Assembly: GCF_039537965.1 (NCBI RefSeq)
Contig: NZ_BAABBM010000001.1
Span: forward strand, 186,001-250,000
Origin: Sphingomonas limnosediminicola
Lineage (GTDB): Bacteria > Pseudomonadota > Alphaproteobacteria > Sphingomonadales > Sphingomonadaceae
Length of the DNA: 64,000 bases
Direction of reading: 5' to 3'
How positions within the stretch are numbered: the stretch's first letter is position 1; every line of letters begins with the position of its first letter. The notes beneath the pieces were generated by a model. It searched no databases, was not told the origin of the DNA, and saw only the letters and a program-made list of their open reading frames with translations. A program made the translations under genes and the position numbers. Positions 45,163 to 54,432 of this stretch are shown here, piece by piece.

Positions 45163-46874
45163 AGATTCTGGGACAGGAAGTGCCCAAAGTCCTCGCCGAC
45201 GCGCTCGCCGATTGCCGCCGCCATTTCATGGCTGCGGCGATCTTCAGCCTGCTGATCAACATCCTCTACCTCGCGCCGACGATCTACATGCTGCAGGTTT
45301 ATGACCGCGTCGTTCCGACCGCGGGCAAGACCACCTTACTGTTCATCACGATGGCGTTGGCACTGTCGCTGTTGACGCTTTCGATCCTCGACATGGTGCG
45401 AAATCGGCTGCTGGTTCGCGCCAGCCAGCGCATGGACGCCCTGATCGCGCCGCGAATCCTGCGTCAGATGATGGCGACTGATTCCGCTTCGGCTGGCCAG
45501 GCCATGCGCGATTTCGATTCCGTCCGCACGGCCATGGCAACGCCCGCCATCGCGGCGATCTTCGATTTTCCATGGACGCCGGTGTTCCTGCTCGTCGCCT
45601 TCATGCTGCATTTCTGGATCGGCATCATGGCGATCATCTCGGCAATTCTGCTGGTGTCCGTCGCTTTTGCGAACCAGCGCGCCACCCAGAAGAGCATGGA
45701 GATTGCGACGACCGCGATGGTGTCCGCGGCCAATTCGCAGCAGGCCGCCGCGACGCATGGCACGACCGTGAAAGCGCTCGGCATGACCGGCGCAATGGTC
45801 GAACGCCAGCTGGGCCACCGCCGGATCGGCCTTGCGAATATGCTTCATGCGCAGTTCGCCGGCAGCCGGCTGACCGCGACCAGCAAATTCCTCCGCATGT
45901 TCGTTCAGTCCGCCGCGCTCGGCCTTGGCGCCTTGCTGGCGATTGCAGGCGATATCTCGGCGGGTGCGATCATCGCTTCGTCGGTGCTACTTAGCCGTGC
46001 GCTCCAGCCGATTGAGAGCATCATCGGCGCCTGGGCGTCGCTCGCAGCAGCGCGCTCGGCCATCCGCCGACTCAACAAGTCGTTCGAAACGCTGGAAGAG
46101 CCACGCATCTACACTGCTCTCCCCGATCCGGAAGGAGTGCTCGAGGTTGAGGAAGTTGGCGTGCGTGGCCGTGACGGTCGCACTATTCTCGTTGGCCTGA
46201 CCTTCCGGGCCGACCCGGGCAGTATCCTCGGCATCATCGGCCCGAGCGGTTCCGGCAAGACGACGCTCGGCAGGATCATCGTCGGCGCCGCGCAGCCTAC
46301 CATCGGAACGGTCCGCATCGACGGTGCGCGGCTGACCGATTGGGACCAGGACGATCTCGGCCGGCACATCGGTTACATGCCCCAAGAGCCATCGCTGTTC
46401 GACGGCACGCTGAAGGAGAATATCTCCCGTTTTGAGCGTCCTTCGAATGTCGATGACGCGAAGCGCATCGACGAAGCCGTGGTCAAGGCTGCGAAGGAGG
46501 CGGGCGTCCACGAACTCGTCCTCCAATTGCCGCAAGGCTACGACACGCCGCTCGGCCTGATGGGGGCCGGTCTTTCTGCCGGCCAGGCGCAGCGCGTCGC
46601 TTTGGCTCGTGCGCTCTACGGCGATCCGAAGCTGATCGTCCTCGATGAGCCCAACGCCTTCCTGGACCAGGCCGGCGAAACCTCGCTGATCGCGGCGATC
46701 GCGAAGGCACGCGCTCGCAAGGCGACGGTGATCGTCATCGCGCATCGCCAGGGCGTGCTTGCGGCGGTCGACCGTCTGCTGGTCATGGAGGAAGGACGGC
46801 CCAAGCTGATCGGGCCGGCCAAGGATGTGGTGGCTAGGTTGACCGGGCCCAAGCGTGCGGAGAATGCAGCATGA
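45159..46874 (+). CDS. type I secretion system permease/ATPase (PrtD-like)
   Basis: This is the inner-membrane ABC exporter half of a type I secretion system. The 571-residue protein has an N-terminal membrane domain of about six helices (LINILYLAPTIYMLQVYDRVVPTAGKTT is the PrtD-type opening), then the ATPase: Walker A GPSGSGKTTLGRI at about 361-369, signature LSAGQAQRVALARAL (Ala for the usual second Gly), Walker B LIVLDEPNAFLD and IAHRQ. There is no peptidase C39 domain, so substrates have C-terminal RTX-type signals. The start is GTG at 45159. It is coupled to the adaptor by ATGA. Confidence 0.93.
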   Translation: MKILGQEVPKVLADALADCRRHFMAAAIFSLLINILYLAPTIYMLQVYDRVVPTAGKTTLLFITMALALSLLTLSILDMVRNRLLVRASQRMDALIAPRILRQMMATDSASAGQAMRDFDSVRTAMATPAIAAIFDFPWTPVFLLVAFMLHFWIGIMAIISAILLVSVAFANQRATQKSMEIATTAMVSAANSQQAAATHGTTVKALGMTGAMVERQLGHRRIGLANMLHAQFAGSRLTATSKFLRMFVQSAALGLGALLAIAGDISAGAIIASSVLLSRALQPIESIIGAWASLAAARSAIRRLNKSFETLEEPRIYTALPDPEGVLEVEEVGVRGRDGRTILVGLTFRADPGSILGIIGPSGSGKTTLGRIIVGAAQPTIGTVRIDGARLTDWDQDDLGRHIGYMPQEPSLFDGTLKENISRFERPSNVDDAKRIDEAVVKAAKEAGVHELVLQLPQGYDTPLGLMGAGLSAGQAQRVALARALYGDPKLIVLDEPNAFLDQAGETSLIAAIAKARARKATVIVIAHRQGVLAAVDRLLVMEEGRPKLIGPAKDVVARLTGPKRAENAA

Positions 46875-48214
46875 GCGACGCGATTGTCCTGACAGCGCCG
46901 GTGCACAGCGAGGCTGGCGATCCTTCGCAGGAAATCCGCTTCGGCATGATCGTCGCGGTGCTGTTCTTCGTCATCTTCTTGGGTTGGGCGGCCTTCGTAC
47001 CGCTTGATGCAGGCGTGAACGCCCATGGTGTGATCGCCGTCGCCGGGAACCGGCAGACGGTCCAGCATCGCGACGGCGGCGTCGTGACGGCCATTCACGT
47101 TCGCGAAGGCCAGCATGTGAAGGCAGGTGATGTGCTGATCGAGCTGTCGGCGCCTGAGCTCAAGGCGGCCGAGCGCGCGCTTACGAGCGACTATTTGATG
47201 CTTCTTGCGCAGCGCGCGCGCTTGCTCGCGGAGCGGGTTGGTCAGCGCGACTTTGCCGCGCCAGCCGAGTTCGCCTCGCTCTCTCCTGCCGACCGCGAAC
47301 TTGCGGCGCAGGTCATGCAACTCCAGCGTTCGGAAATGCATGCGCGTTCCGGCTCGGTGTCCGCACAGCAATCGGTTCTTGGCCAGCGCGCGCAGCAGCT
47401 CGTTCAGCAACAGGGCGGCTATGTGAAGCAGCGTCAGGCGCTGGTCGAGCAGCAACGGCTGATCGGTGAAGAGCTTGACGGTCTGAAGAGCATTGCGGCC
47501 AAGGGCTACGCCTCGATCAACCGCGTCCGCGCCCTTGAGCGTGCGCAAGCCGACCTAAAGGGCCAGGAAGCGCAGATGACTGCCGAATTCGCCCGCGCCG
47601 GCGAAGGTATTGGCGAGACCCGCATGCAGTCGCTCAGCGTCTCGCGCGACCGTCTTTCGACGATCGAGACCGACCTCAAGGATACGCAGAGCAAGCTTTC
47701 AGAGACCCTCCCGAAGCTCGTTGCCACTCGTGAACAGCTCGAGCATTCGCAGGTGCGTTCTCCGGCGACTGGCCAGGTCGTCGGCCTCACGGTCTTTACG
47801 GTCGGTGGTGTCGTCGCCGCAGGCCAGAAGTTGATGGACATCGTTCCGGACGGCAAGGAACTCGTCATTCAGGCGCAGCTGCAGCCGACCGACGCGGACG
47901 ATGTCTTCGCGGGGCAGCATGCTCAGGTTCGCTTCCAGAGTGTCCACAACCGTTCGTTGCCGTTGTTTACAGGCGTGGTCCGCACGATGTCGGCCGACAG
48001 CTTCACCGATGAGAAGACCGGCCGGTCTTATTTCCGGACAGAGATTGTCGTCCCCGAAGCGGAGTTGAAGCGCGTTCGTGAGGCGATCGGCAATGGCGAG
48101 CTAAGGCCCGGCCTGCCCGTCGAAGCGGTGCTGACGGTTCGGAAGCGCACGGCGCTTCAGTACATCATGGAGCCGCTGACCGGCGCTCTGTGGCGGTCAG
48201 GGCACGAGGACTGA
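46871..48214 (+). CDS. type I secretion membrane fusion protein (HlyD/PrtE family)
   Basis: The 447-residue adaptor links the ATPase to an outer-membrane TolC-type pore. It has one membrane helix at about residues 28-48 (FGMIVAVLFFVIFLGWAAF), a biotinyl-lipoyl-like part (GVNAHGVIAVAGNRQTVQHRDGGVVTAIHVREGQHVKAGDVL), long coiled coils (about 100-290), and the closing beta-domain with RSPATGQVVGLTVFTVGGVV and LRPGLPVEAVLTVRKRTALQYIMEPL. No TolC-type gene or RTX substrate is present downstream. Confidence 0.93.
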   Translation: MSDAIVLTAPVHSEAGDPSQEIRFGMIVAVLFFVIFLGWAAFVPLDAGVNAHGVIAVAGNRQTVQHRDGGVVTAIHVREGQHVKAGDVLIELSAPELKAAERALTSDYLMLLAQRARLLAERVGQRDFAAPAEFASLSPADRELAAQVMQLQRSEMHARSGSVSAQQSVLGQRAQQLVQQQGGYVKQRQALVEQQRLIGEELDGLKSIAAKGYASINRVRALERAQADLKGQEAQMTAEFARAGEGIGETRMQSLSVSRDRLSTIETDLKDTQSKLSETLPKLVATREQLEHSQVRSPATGQVVGLTVFTVGGVVAAGQKLMDIVPDGKELVIQAQLQPTDADDVFAGQHAQVRFQSVHNRSLPLFTGVVRTMSADSFTDEKTGRSYFRTEIVVPEAELKRVREAIGNGELRPGLPVEAVLTVRKRTALQYIMEPLTGALWRSGHED

Positions 48215-48220
48215 GTCCGG

Positions 48221-48469
48221 CTATTGAGGCGGTTGCTTGGTCAGGGCGTCGCCCTGGCCTGTGGTGACACGCATGGTGGTCGCTTTCGTGCGCTTCTCGA
48301 TATCGTCGCGATCCCATTCCTCGGCCGTCTTGCAGCGGCGTCCCGCTCGGATGTGCGTTCCCGTGTCCTGCTCGCTCTCACGGCAGACAAGCTTTGGCTT
48401 CTCGCCAACTGCCGGTGCGTTCGCGCCCGACTGCGCGGCCAGAATCAAGATCGTCAAAGCGATGGTCAT
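48221..48469 (-). CDS. small secreted protein, conserved Cys pair (hypothetical)
   Basis: The 82-residue protein starts with a signal peptide (MTIALTILILAAQSGANA) and then a short domain with KLVCRESEQDTGTHIRAGRRCKT-type spacing: two Cys about 18 residues apart and an EEWD motif. I recognise the C-x-x-R/E...C-x-T-x-x-E-W-D pattern from small periplasmic proteins of sphingomonads, with no known function. TGGAG 8-9 bases before the ATG at 48469 supports this start over the longer frame from 48511. The final third is Thr/Lys/Gln-rich. Confidence 0.7.
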   Translation of the reverse strand: MTIALTILILAAQSGANAPAVGEKPKLVCRESEQDTGTHIRAGRRCKTAEEWDRDDIEKRTKATTMRVTTGQGDALTKQPPQ

Positions 48470-48526
48470 AAGCGAACTCCAGACATGCGAGACTCTGCCT
48501 CTGCGGCACATTAGTCAACGAGAGGT

Positions 48527-48919
48527 TCAGTCCTCGGACCGGCTACCGTCAGGGCGGTCGCGCTCATGGTGCCTGGCGAGAGGGAGGGGCGGCAGCCATG
48601 ATTCCCGGCGGATCGTCCAAAGCTCATAGGTCGGCATCAGGCGGTCCGGTGCATCAAGCGCCCCGATGCTAATCTCGATCTCATCGCCGCTCCGCGAGAA
48701 AACCGACGACCCGCAGCGGGGGCAGAAGTGACGTGTGCCAAAGGTGGTAGTTTCGCCATCGATCTCAACCGCTTCGTCAGGGAAGATGCCGGATGCGTGG
48801 AAAAGCGCGCCATGGTGCTTGCGGCAATCCAGGCAATGGCAGAGTCCAACGCGGTAGGGCTGGCCGGAGGCCGTGACGCGGACGTCGCCGCAAAGGCATC
48901 CGCCAGTTAGCTTGTCCAT
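48527..48919 (-). CDS. GFA family zinc protein (third paralogue)
   Basis: The 130-residue protein shows GGCLCGDVRV, LCHCLDCRKHHG and CPRCGSSVF, the GFA zinc motifs, and the closing LWTIRRESWLPPLP. The ATG at 48919 has AAAGGTG about eight bases upstream and gives the usual short N-terminus; the frame up to 48955 would add 12 residues. tRNA-Asn lies just upstream on the same strand. Confidence 0.88.
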   Translation of the reverse strand: MDKLTGGCLCGDVRVTASGQPYRVGLCHCLDCRKHHGALFHASGIFPDEAVEIDGETTTFGTRHFCPRCGSSVFSRSGDEIEISIGALDAPDRLMPTYELWTIRRESWLPPLPLARHHERDRPDGSRSED

Positions 48920-48983
48920 GTCGGCACCTTTCGAACCAGCTGAGCAAGCGCTCACGAGCGGTGCGATTCTCGCCGGAAAAGAT

Positions 48984-49058
48984 TGGCTCCCCGAGTTGGA
49001 TTCGAACCAACGACCAAGTGATTAACAGTCACCTACTCTACCGCTGAGCTATCGGGGA
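48984..49058 (-). tRNA. tRNA-Asn(GTT)
   Basis: The 75-base gene folds as a standard cloverleaf: acceptor TCCCCGA pairs with TCGGGGA, the D-arm contains AGCTCAGCGGTAGAGTA, the anticodon arm GGTGA-CTGTTAA-TCACT has anticodon GTT, and the T-arm is GTTGGTTCGAATCCAAC. The 3' CCA is encoded. It ends at 48984. Confidence 0.97.
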
Positions 49059-49081
49059 GCATCCCTAGCGGGCAGGCGGGC

Positions 49082-49109
49082 TAGATAGCGGACACTTCCT
49101 TAAAGGCAA
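49082..49109 (-). promoter_or_regulatory. putative sigma-70 promoter of tRNA-Asn
   Basis: On the minus strand TTGCCT (49109-49104) and TATCTA (49087-49082) are 16 bases apart, matching a housekeeping -35/-10 pair. Transcription would begin near 49075, about 17 bases before the tRNA 5' end. Confidence 0.4.
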
Positions 49110-49141
49110 GTGCCCAAGCGACACAGGTGTTGGCGAAATGA

Positions 49142-49915
49142 TCACGTCGCGAACTGCTCCATCGCGATCCGCTCGTCGAGCGCGTGCTCTGGGTCAAACA
49201 GCAACGTGAGGGACCGTTCGCGGTCCAGCCGAACTTCCACCCGAGCAACTTCTCGCACCTCGATCTGGTCAGCCACTGCGGACACCGGACGGTTCGCCGC
49301 CTCGAGGATCCGGAAGCATACGGCCGTATCGTCGGGCAGGATTGCACCAGACCAACGGCGGGGCCGGAACGGGCTGATGGGAGTCAATGCAAGCATTTTG
49401 GCCTGAAGCGGCAGGATGGGACCGCGTGCGGACAAGTTATAGGCCGTAGAGCCGGCAGGCGTCGCAACGAGTACGCCGTCGCAGGCGAGCTCAGGCAGCG
49501 CGACGCGCCCGTTGACGCTGATCTCGATCTTCGCGGTCTGTCGTGTTTCGCGAAGCAGCGACACCTCGTTGATCGCGGCGTGGACCGAAGTGTGGCCTGC
49601 GACGGTCGTGACGCGCATTTCGAGGGGCGCCACTCGGATCGCCTTCGCCGCTGCGATCCGCTCCTGCAGGCAGTCGATACGCCAGTCGTTCATAAGGAAG
49701 CCGACGGTGCCCCGGTTCATCCCGAACACTGGCTTCTGGACGTCGGTTTCCAGCATCCCGTGCAGCGTGCTCAGCATGAAGCCGTCACCGCCCAGCGCGA
49801 CCAACACTTCCGCGTCGTCAGTCGAGGCGAACTCATATCGCTCGCGAAGGAGGGTTTCAGCGGCCGTTGCGGCCTCGGTATGCGATGACAGCAGGCCGAT
49901 CCCGAGGCTGCGCAA
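49142..49915 (-). CDS. nadK: NAD kinase
   Basis: NadK makes NADP from NAD. The 257-residue protein has the nucleotide motif VALGGDGFMLSTLH, FGMNRGTVGFLMN, NEVSLLRET, CDGVLVATPAGSTAYNLSARGPI and the ending EHALDERIAMEQF. The open frame continues upstream to a TTG at 50047, but homologues begin right at LRSLGIGLLSS. TTG at 49915, with GAGG six bases upstream, gives the usual length and is the likely start. tRNA-Asn follows downstream. Confidence 0.93.
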   Translation of the reverse strand: MRSLGIGLLSSHTEAATAAETLLRERYEFASTDDAEVLVALGGDGFMLSTLHGMLETDVQKPVFGMNRGTVGFLMNDWRIDCLQERIAAAKAIRVAPLEMRVTTVAGHTSVHAAINEVSLLRETRQTAKIEISVNGRVALPELACDGVLVATPAGSTAYNLSARGPILPLQAKMLALTPISPFRPRRWSGAILPDDTAVCFRILEAANRPVSAVADQIEVREVARVEVRLDRERSLTLLFDPEHALDERIAMEQFAT

Positions 49916-50113
49916 ATCCTGCCTCGCATTCCCTCGCGATTTGGGCGCATCCGCGTTCAACCGAAGTACCTCGCCAAAACCGTTTCTCCGACCCGGAACA
50001 TAGGGCGCGAAGACGACCTCGTCACTGTGCCGTTTCGGGTCGGGCAACGAGGTGCCGCTTCCGGGTCCCCAAGGCGATCGTTAGACCTTCTCTGCATGCA
50101 TGGGTGGGATACG

Positions 50114-50932
50114 ATGTTTGAGTGGGGTAGGCGGGCGTCGGATCGGGCAACACCGACGTCCGCTGACCCGGTCCGCGACCTGATGCTCGAAGGCGCGATT
50201 GCGCACGAGCAGATCGAGGTCTTATTTCAGCCTTTGATCGAGCCGAGCACGGGCCGGATCGTCGGTGCCGAGGCGCTTGCGCGCTCGCCTGTCGTCACGT
50301 CTGCCGAGGCACTCTTCGCCCGCGCGTCAGCGGCGGGGCTCGACGAGCGATTGTCGCGGCTCGTCCAGCGCAAGGCGCTTCGCTGCGCGGCCGCTTGGGA
50401 AGGCCCCCTCAAGGACCTCAAGATCTCAATCAACCTCTTGCCGCAGGATCTGGCGCGCGAGAATTTCGAACAATGGTTTCTCGATGAGATTTCCACCGCC
50501 GGCATCGATCCGGCGCGCGTCACCGCCGAGATTACCGAAAGCGCGCTGCTCATCGACCAATCGGCCGTTGCCGACCGATTGGCGAGGCTGCGGGATATGG
50601 GCGTCACCATTGCAATCGACGATTTCGGCACCGGCTATGCGAGCCTGGCCTACCTCACGACGTTGCCGCTCGACATGCTGAAGATCGACCGTGGACTAAT
50701 TACGCACATCGTTGGCGGGTCGCGCGACCGCATTGTGGTGAAGGCTATGATCCGCCTTGCCCGCGAGCTTGGGCTCAAGGTCGTCGTTGAAGGCGTGGAA
50801 AGCACGGCCCAGCTGGCCCTTCTCGCCGAATGGGGCTGCGACCTTTATCAGGGCTTCATCGGCGCCGGAGCACTGACGCACGAGGAACTGACGCGCTTTG
50901 TCGCGGCCGTGCAGGTCGAAGCTGCCGCCTAA
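50114..50932 (+). CDS. stand-alone EAL-domain c-di-GMP phosphodiesterase
   Basis: The 272-residue protein is essentially one EAL domain. Every catalytic residue I can map is present: EAL in GAEALARS, Asn in SINLLPQDL, Glu in EITESAL, the DDFGTGY loop, Lys in LKIDRG, Glu in EGVES and QGF. There is no GGDEF, membrane helix or obvious sensory domain, so it is probably an active soluble phosphodiesterase. ATG at 50114 follows a GGGTGGGAT stretch; an ATG at 50096 is also possible. It ends convergent with mfd, sharing CTAA. Confidence 0.85.
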   Translation: MFEWGRRASDRATPTSADPVRDLMLEGAIAHEQIEVLFQPLIEPSTGRIVGAEALARSPVVTSAEALFARASAAGLDERLSRLVQRKALRCAAAWEGPLKDLKISINLLPQDLARENFEQWFLDEISTAGIDPARVTAEITESALLIDQSAVADRLARLRDMGVTIAIDDFGTGYASLAYLTTLPLDMLKIDRGLITHIVGGSRDRIVVKAMIRLARELGLKVVVEGVESTAQLALLAEWGCDLYQGFIGAGALTHEELTRFVAAVQVEAAA

Positions 50933-53900
50933 GCCGGTTCCAGCTCTTTTTTCGCCGCTGCTTCGCCTGCGGCCAGCGTCCGCGCTAGGCCCCGTGACAG
51001 CTGCAATGCCCCGGTTAGCCGAGCGTCCGGAGTTGCCCAGTCGCGCGTGACCGCCAGCTTGCTGTCAGGCCGCAACTTCGCCGAACCCTTCAACCGGTCG
51101 ATGTAGTCGAACAGACCTTTCAGATCGGGGTAGCCACCGTCGGCGAACGTCACGACGGCGCCCTTCGGCCCGGTGTCGAGCTTCGCGATCATCGCCTTGC
51201 GGCAATTCAGCTTCACCTCGACGATCTTCATCAGGTTGGCTGTTTCGGCCGGCAACGGCCCGAAACGGTCGATCAGCTCAGCGGCAAAAGCATCGATCGC
51301 GGGACGATCCTCGAGCTCGCCGAGGCGCCGGTACAGGCCCATGCGCAAGTCGAGATCGGGGACATATTCTTCCGGAATCATGATCGGCGCATCGACGCTG
51401 ATTTGCGGCGTGAATTCCTCGGTGCGAGCGGATCCGCCGGCCTTGAGGTCGACGATCGCGTCCTCCAGCATGGACTGGTAGAGTTCGAATCCGACTTCCT
51501 TGATGTGACCAGACTGCTCGTCGCCGAGCAAATTGCCCGCGCCGCGGATGTCGAGGTCGTGGCTCGCAAGCTGGAAGCCGGCGCCGAGATTGTCGAGCTC
51601 GGATAAGACTTGCAGCCGCTTCTGTGCCGCTTCGGTGATCGACCGGTTCGCCGGCATCGTCAGGTAGGCATAAGCCCGCGTCTTCGACCGGCCCACGCGG
51701 CCGCGAAGCTGATACAGCTGCGCCAGACCGAAGCGGTCGGAGCGATAGACGATCAGCGTGTTCGCGCTCGGAATGTCGAGCCCACTTTCGACGATCGTCG
51801 TCGAGAGCAACACGTCATACTTGCGGTCGTAGAATGCGCTCATCTTCTGCTCGACCTCTGTCGGGCTCATCTGTCCGTGTGCGGTGACGAACTTCACCTC
51901 GGGCACCTGTTCGGTAAGCCACTCCTCCATGTCGGGAAGGTCGGCGACGCGCGGAACAACGAAGAAGCTCTGCCCGCCGCGATAATGTTCTCGAAGCAGG
52001 GCTTCGCGCAGCACGACGCCATCGAAGGGGGTCACGTACGTCCGCACAGCAAGTCGGTCGACCGGCGGGGTCTGGATGACGCTGAGATCGCGCAGGCCCG
52101 ACATCGCCATTTGCAACGTGCGGGGAATTGGCGTTGCCGTCAGTGTCAGGACATGCACGTCCGCCTTGAGGGCCTTTAGCCTCTCCTTATGGGCCACGCC
52201 GAAGTGTTGTTCCTCATCGACGATGACGAGGCCCAGCCGCTTGAACTCCACGCTCTTGGCCAGGATGGCATGCGTGCCGATCACGATATCGATCGAGCCG
52301 TCGGCAAGTCCCTCCCTGGTCTTTTTCGCTTCGGCTGCGGGAACCAGGCGGGAAAGCCGGCCAATATTGATCGGAAAGCCCTGCAGCCGCTCGACGAAGT
52401 TCGAATAATGCTGCCGTGCCAGGAGTGTGGTCGGGCCGACCAGCGCGACCTGCTTGCCCGACATCGCCATGACGAACGCGGCCCGGAGCGCAACCTCGGT
52501 CTTACCGAACCCCACGTCGCCGCAGACGAGCCGATCCATCGGCTTGCCCGCTTCGAGGTCGCCCAGCACGTCTTCGATCGCGCGTTCCTGGTCGTCCGTC
52601 TCGTCGTATGGGAAGCGGTCGACAAATTGCGGGTAGCTGGCGTCGCGCTCAGCGATGACGCCGGCGCGCGTGGCACGAAGCGCCGCAGTCTTGATCAGCT
52701 CGCCCGCGATCTCACGGATCCGCTCCTTCATCCGAGATTTACGTCGCTGCCATGCTTCGCCGCCGAGGCTGTCGAGGTTCACGCCCTCGCTTTCGCTGCC
52801 GTAGCGCGTGAGGAGTTCGATGTTTTCGACGGGAACATAGAGCTTGTCGCCACGTGCATATTCGAGCGCCACGCAGTCGTGCGGCACCTTGCTGACCGGG
52901 ATCTGCGTCAGCCCTTCGTAACGGCCAATGCCGTGGTCCTGGTGGACGACGAGGTCGCCCGGCGACAGCGACGCCAGCTCCTGAAGAAAAGCGTCCGCGG
53001 CCTTGCGGCGCTTGCGGCGGCGGACGAGCCGGTCGCCAAGCATGTCCTGCTCGGTCAGCACCGCGACGTCCGGCGTCGTAAAGCCATGCTCCAGCGGAAG
53101 AACCAGCAGCGCCGCCTGGCTCTTGGCGCCCAGAGCCTCCTGCCATGTATCGACCAGTTTGAGCGATTTCAGGCCATGATCTTCAAGCAGGCCGGCAAGG
53201 CGCTCCCGCGCCCCGCGCGTGTAGCTCGCCAAGATCACCTTATCCCCGGCCTTGCGCAGCTTTCCGACATGCGCGGTTACCGCTTCGTAGACGTTAGCTT
53301 GCTGCGCGCGCTCCGGCGCGAAGTCGCGAGCCGGCTCGACGCCGAAAGAGATGGTGTTCTTGGACTCAGGCTCGGGGAATGGCGAGGCGCGATGGATCGC
53401 GCGCTCGTCCACGATCGCATCCCAAGCGCCGTTCAAAACATACAAGCTGTCGGGCTCGAGCGGGCGATAGCTGCCCGGCTCCCCCTCCATCGCGCGGACG
53501 CGGTTCGCATGATAATCCTCGATCGCCTCCCGACGGCTTTCGATCGCCTTGTCGGCGCCGGTGTCGCGAACGACGATGTCATTCTCACCGAGGTGATCGA
53601 ACAGGGTCGCCAGTTTCTCTTCGAGCAGCGGCAGCCAGTGCTCCATCCCGGCCAATCTGCGGCTTTCAGAAAGGGCCTGGTAGAGCGGGTCCTGCGTCGA
53701 CGTCGCGCCGAATTTCTCACGATAGCGTGAGCGGAAGCGCTTGATGCTCTCCTCATCAAGGAGGGCTTCGGACGCCGGCATTAGGGTGAATGAGGTCGCC
53801 TTGTCCGTCGACCTTTGATCGGACGGATCGAAGCGGCGAAGACTGTCGATCTCGTCCCCGAAGAAATCGAGCCGCAACGCCTGCTCGGCACCTGCCGGGA

Positions 53901-54432
53901 AAACGTCGATCAGAGAGCCGCGAACAGCATATTCCCCATGCTCGGCGACCGTGTCCGCGCGTTGGTAGCCAAGCGCGTGCAACTGCTGGACGAGCGTCTC
54001 TCGCTTTATCTGGTCGCCCTCGGCGATTTTCCGCGTGAGCTGACGGACGCGAAAGGGTGTCAGGACACGCTGCGTCGCCGCGCTTGCAGTGACGACGAGT
54101 AACTGCGGCTTGTCGCGCTTCGCCTGCAGCGCATTCAGCGTAGCAAGACGCTCGGCCATGACGCGCAACGCCGGCGAAGCACGGTCGTAGGGGAGGCAGT
54201 CCCAGCCCGGCAGCGTCAGGACCTCAACTTCCGGAGCGAACAGCGGCACCGTCTCGGCCAGCGCTCTCATCGCGGCCTCATCAGCGGCGATAACTACCGC
54301 ACGGCCACCCTTGCTGCCGCCATGCGCGGCGCGCGCGAGATCGGCCGCCAGCCACGGGAGAAAGCCCGCTGGCACGCCAGCAAGCGTCAGCGACTGATCG
54401 GCGCGGAGAACGCGCTGCAGCGGCTCCGTCAC
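50929..54432 (-). CDS. mfd: transcription-repair coupling factor Mfd
   Basis: Mfd removes RNA polymerase stalled at lesions and recruits UvrA. The 1167-residue protein has an N-terminal UvrB-like module (GWDCLPYDRASPALRVMAERL), the RNA-polymerase-interacting domain (GDLVVHQDHGIGRYEGL), the translocase with Walker [36 protein letters not shown], and the TRG motif region, then the C-terminal TRCF domain. GTG at 54432 overlaps the sdhE stop (GTGA) and is preferred over the longer open frame to 54591. Confidence 0.96.
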   Translation of the reverse strand: MTEPLQRVLRADQSLTLAGVPAGFLPWLAADLARAAHGGSKGGRAVVIAADEAAMRALAETVPLFAPEVEVLTLPGWDCLPYDRASPALRVMAERLATLNALQAKRDKPQLLVVTASAATQRVLTPFRVRQLTRKIAEGDQIKRETLVQQLHALGYQRADTVAEHGEYAVRGSLIDVFPAGAEQALRLDFFGDEIDSLRRFDPSDQRSTDKATSFTLMPASEALLDEESIKRFRSRYREKFGATSTQDPLYQALSESRRLAGMEHWLPLLEEKLATLFDHLGENDIVVRDTGADKAIESRREAIEDYHANRVRAMEGEPGSYRPLEPDSLYVLNGAWDAIVDERAIHRASPFPEPESKNTISFGVEPARDFAPERAQQANVYEAVTAHVGKLRKAGDKVILASYTRGARERLAGLLEDHGLKSLKLVDTWQEALGAKSQAALLVLPLEHGFTTPDVAVLTEQDMLGDRLVRRRKRRKAADAFLQELASLSPGDLVVHQDHGIGRYEGLTQIPVSKVPHDCVALEYARGDKLYVPVENIELLTRYGSESEGVNLDSLGGEAWQRRKSRMKERIREIAGELIKTAALRATRAGVIAERDASYPQFVDRFPYDETDDQERAIEDVLGDLEAGKPMDRLVCGDVGFGKTEVALRAAFVMAMSGKQVALVGPTTLLARQHYSNFVERLQGFPINIGRLSRLVPAAEAKKTREGLADGSIDIVIGTHAILAKSVEFKRLGLVIVDEEQHFGVAHKERLKALKADVHVLTLTATPIPRTLQMAMSGLRDLSVIQTPPVDRLAVRTYVTPFDGVVLREALLREHYRGGQSFFVVPRVADLPDMEEWLTEQVPEVKFVTAHGQMSPTEVEQKMSAFYDRKYDVLLSTTIVESGLDIPSANTLIVYRSDRFGLAQLYQLRGRVGRSKTRAYAYLTMPANRSITEAAQKRLQVLSELDNLGAGFQLASHDLDIRGAGNLLGDEQSGHIKEVGFELYQSMLEDAIVDLKAGGSARTEEFTPQISVDAPIMIPEEYVPDLDLRMGLYRRLGELEDRPAIDAFAAELIDRFGPLPAETANLMKIVEVKLNCRKAMIAKLDTGPKGAVVTFADGGYPDLKGLFDYIDRLKGSAKLRPDSKLAVTRDWATPDARLTGALQLSRGLARTLAAGEAAAKKELEPA

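Noticed and set aside
46616..47548. Open frame of 310 codons antisense across the secretion ATPase/adaptor junction
   Set aside because: Both secretion genes are intact and coupled; the antisense frame crosses them without a plausible start signal.
52189..53730. Open frame of 513 codons antisense to mfd
   Set aside because: Mfd is full length on the minus strand; this frame lacks any familiar motif.
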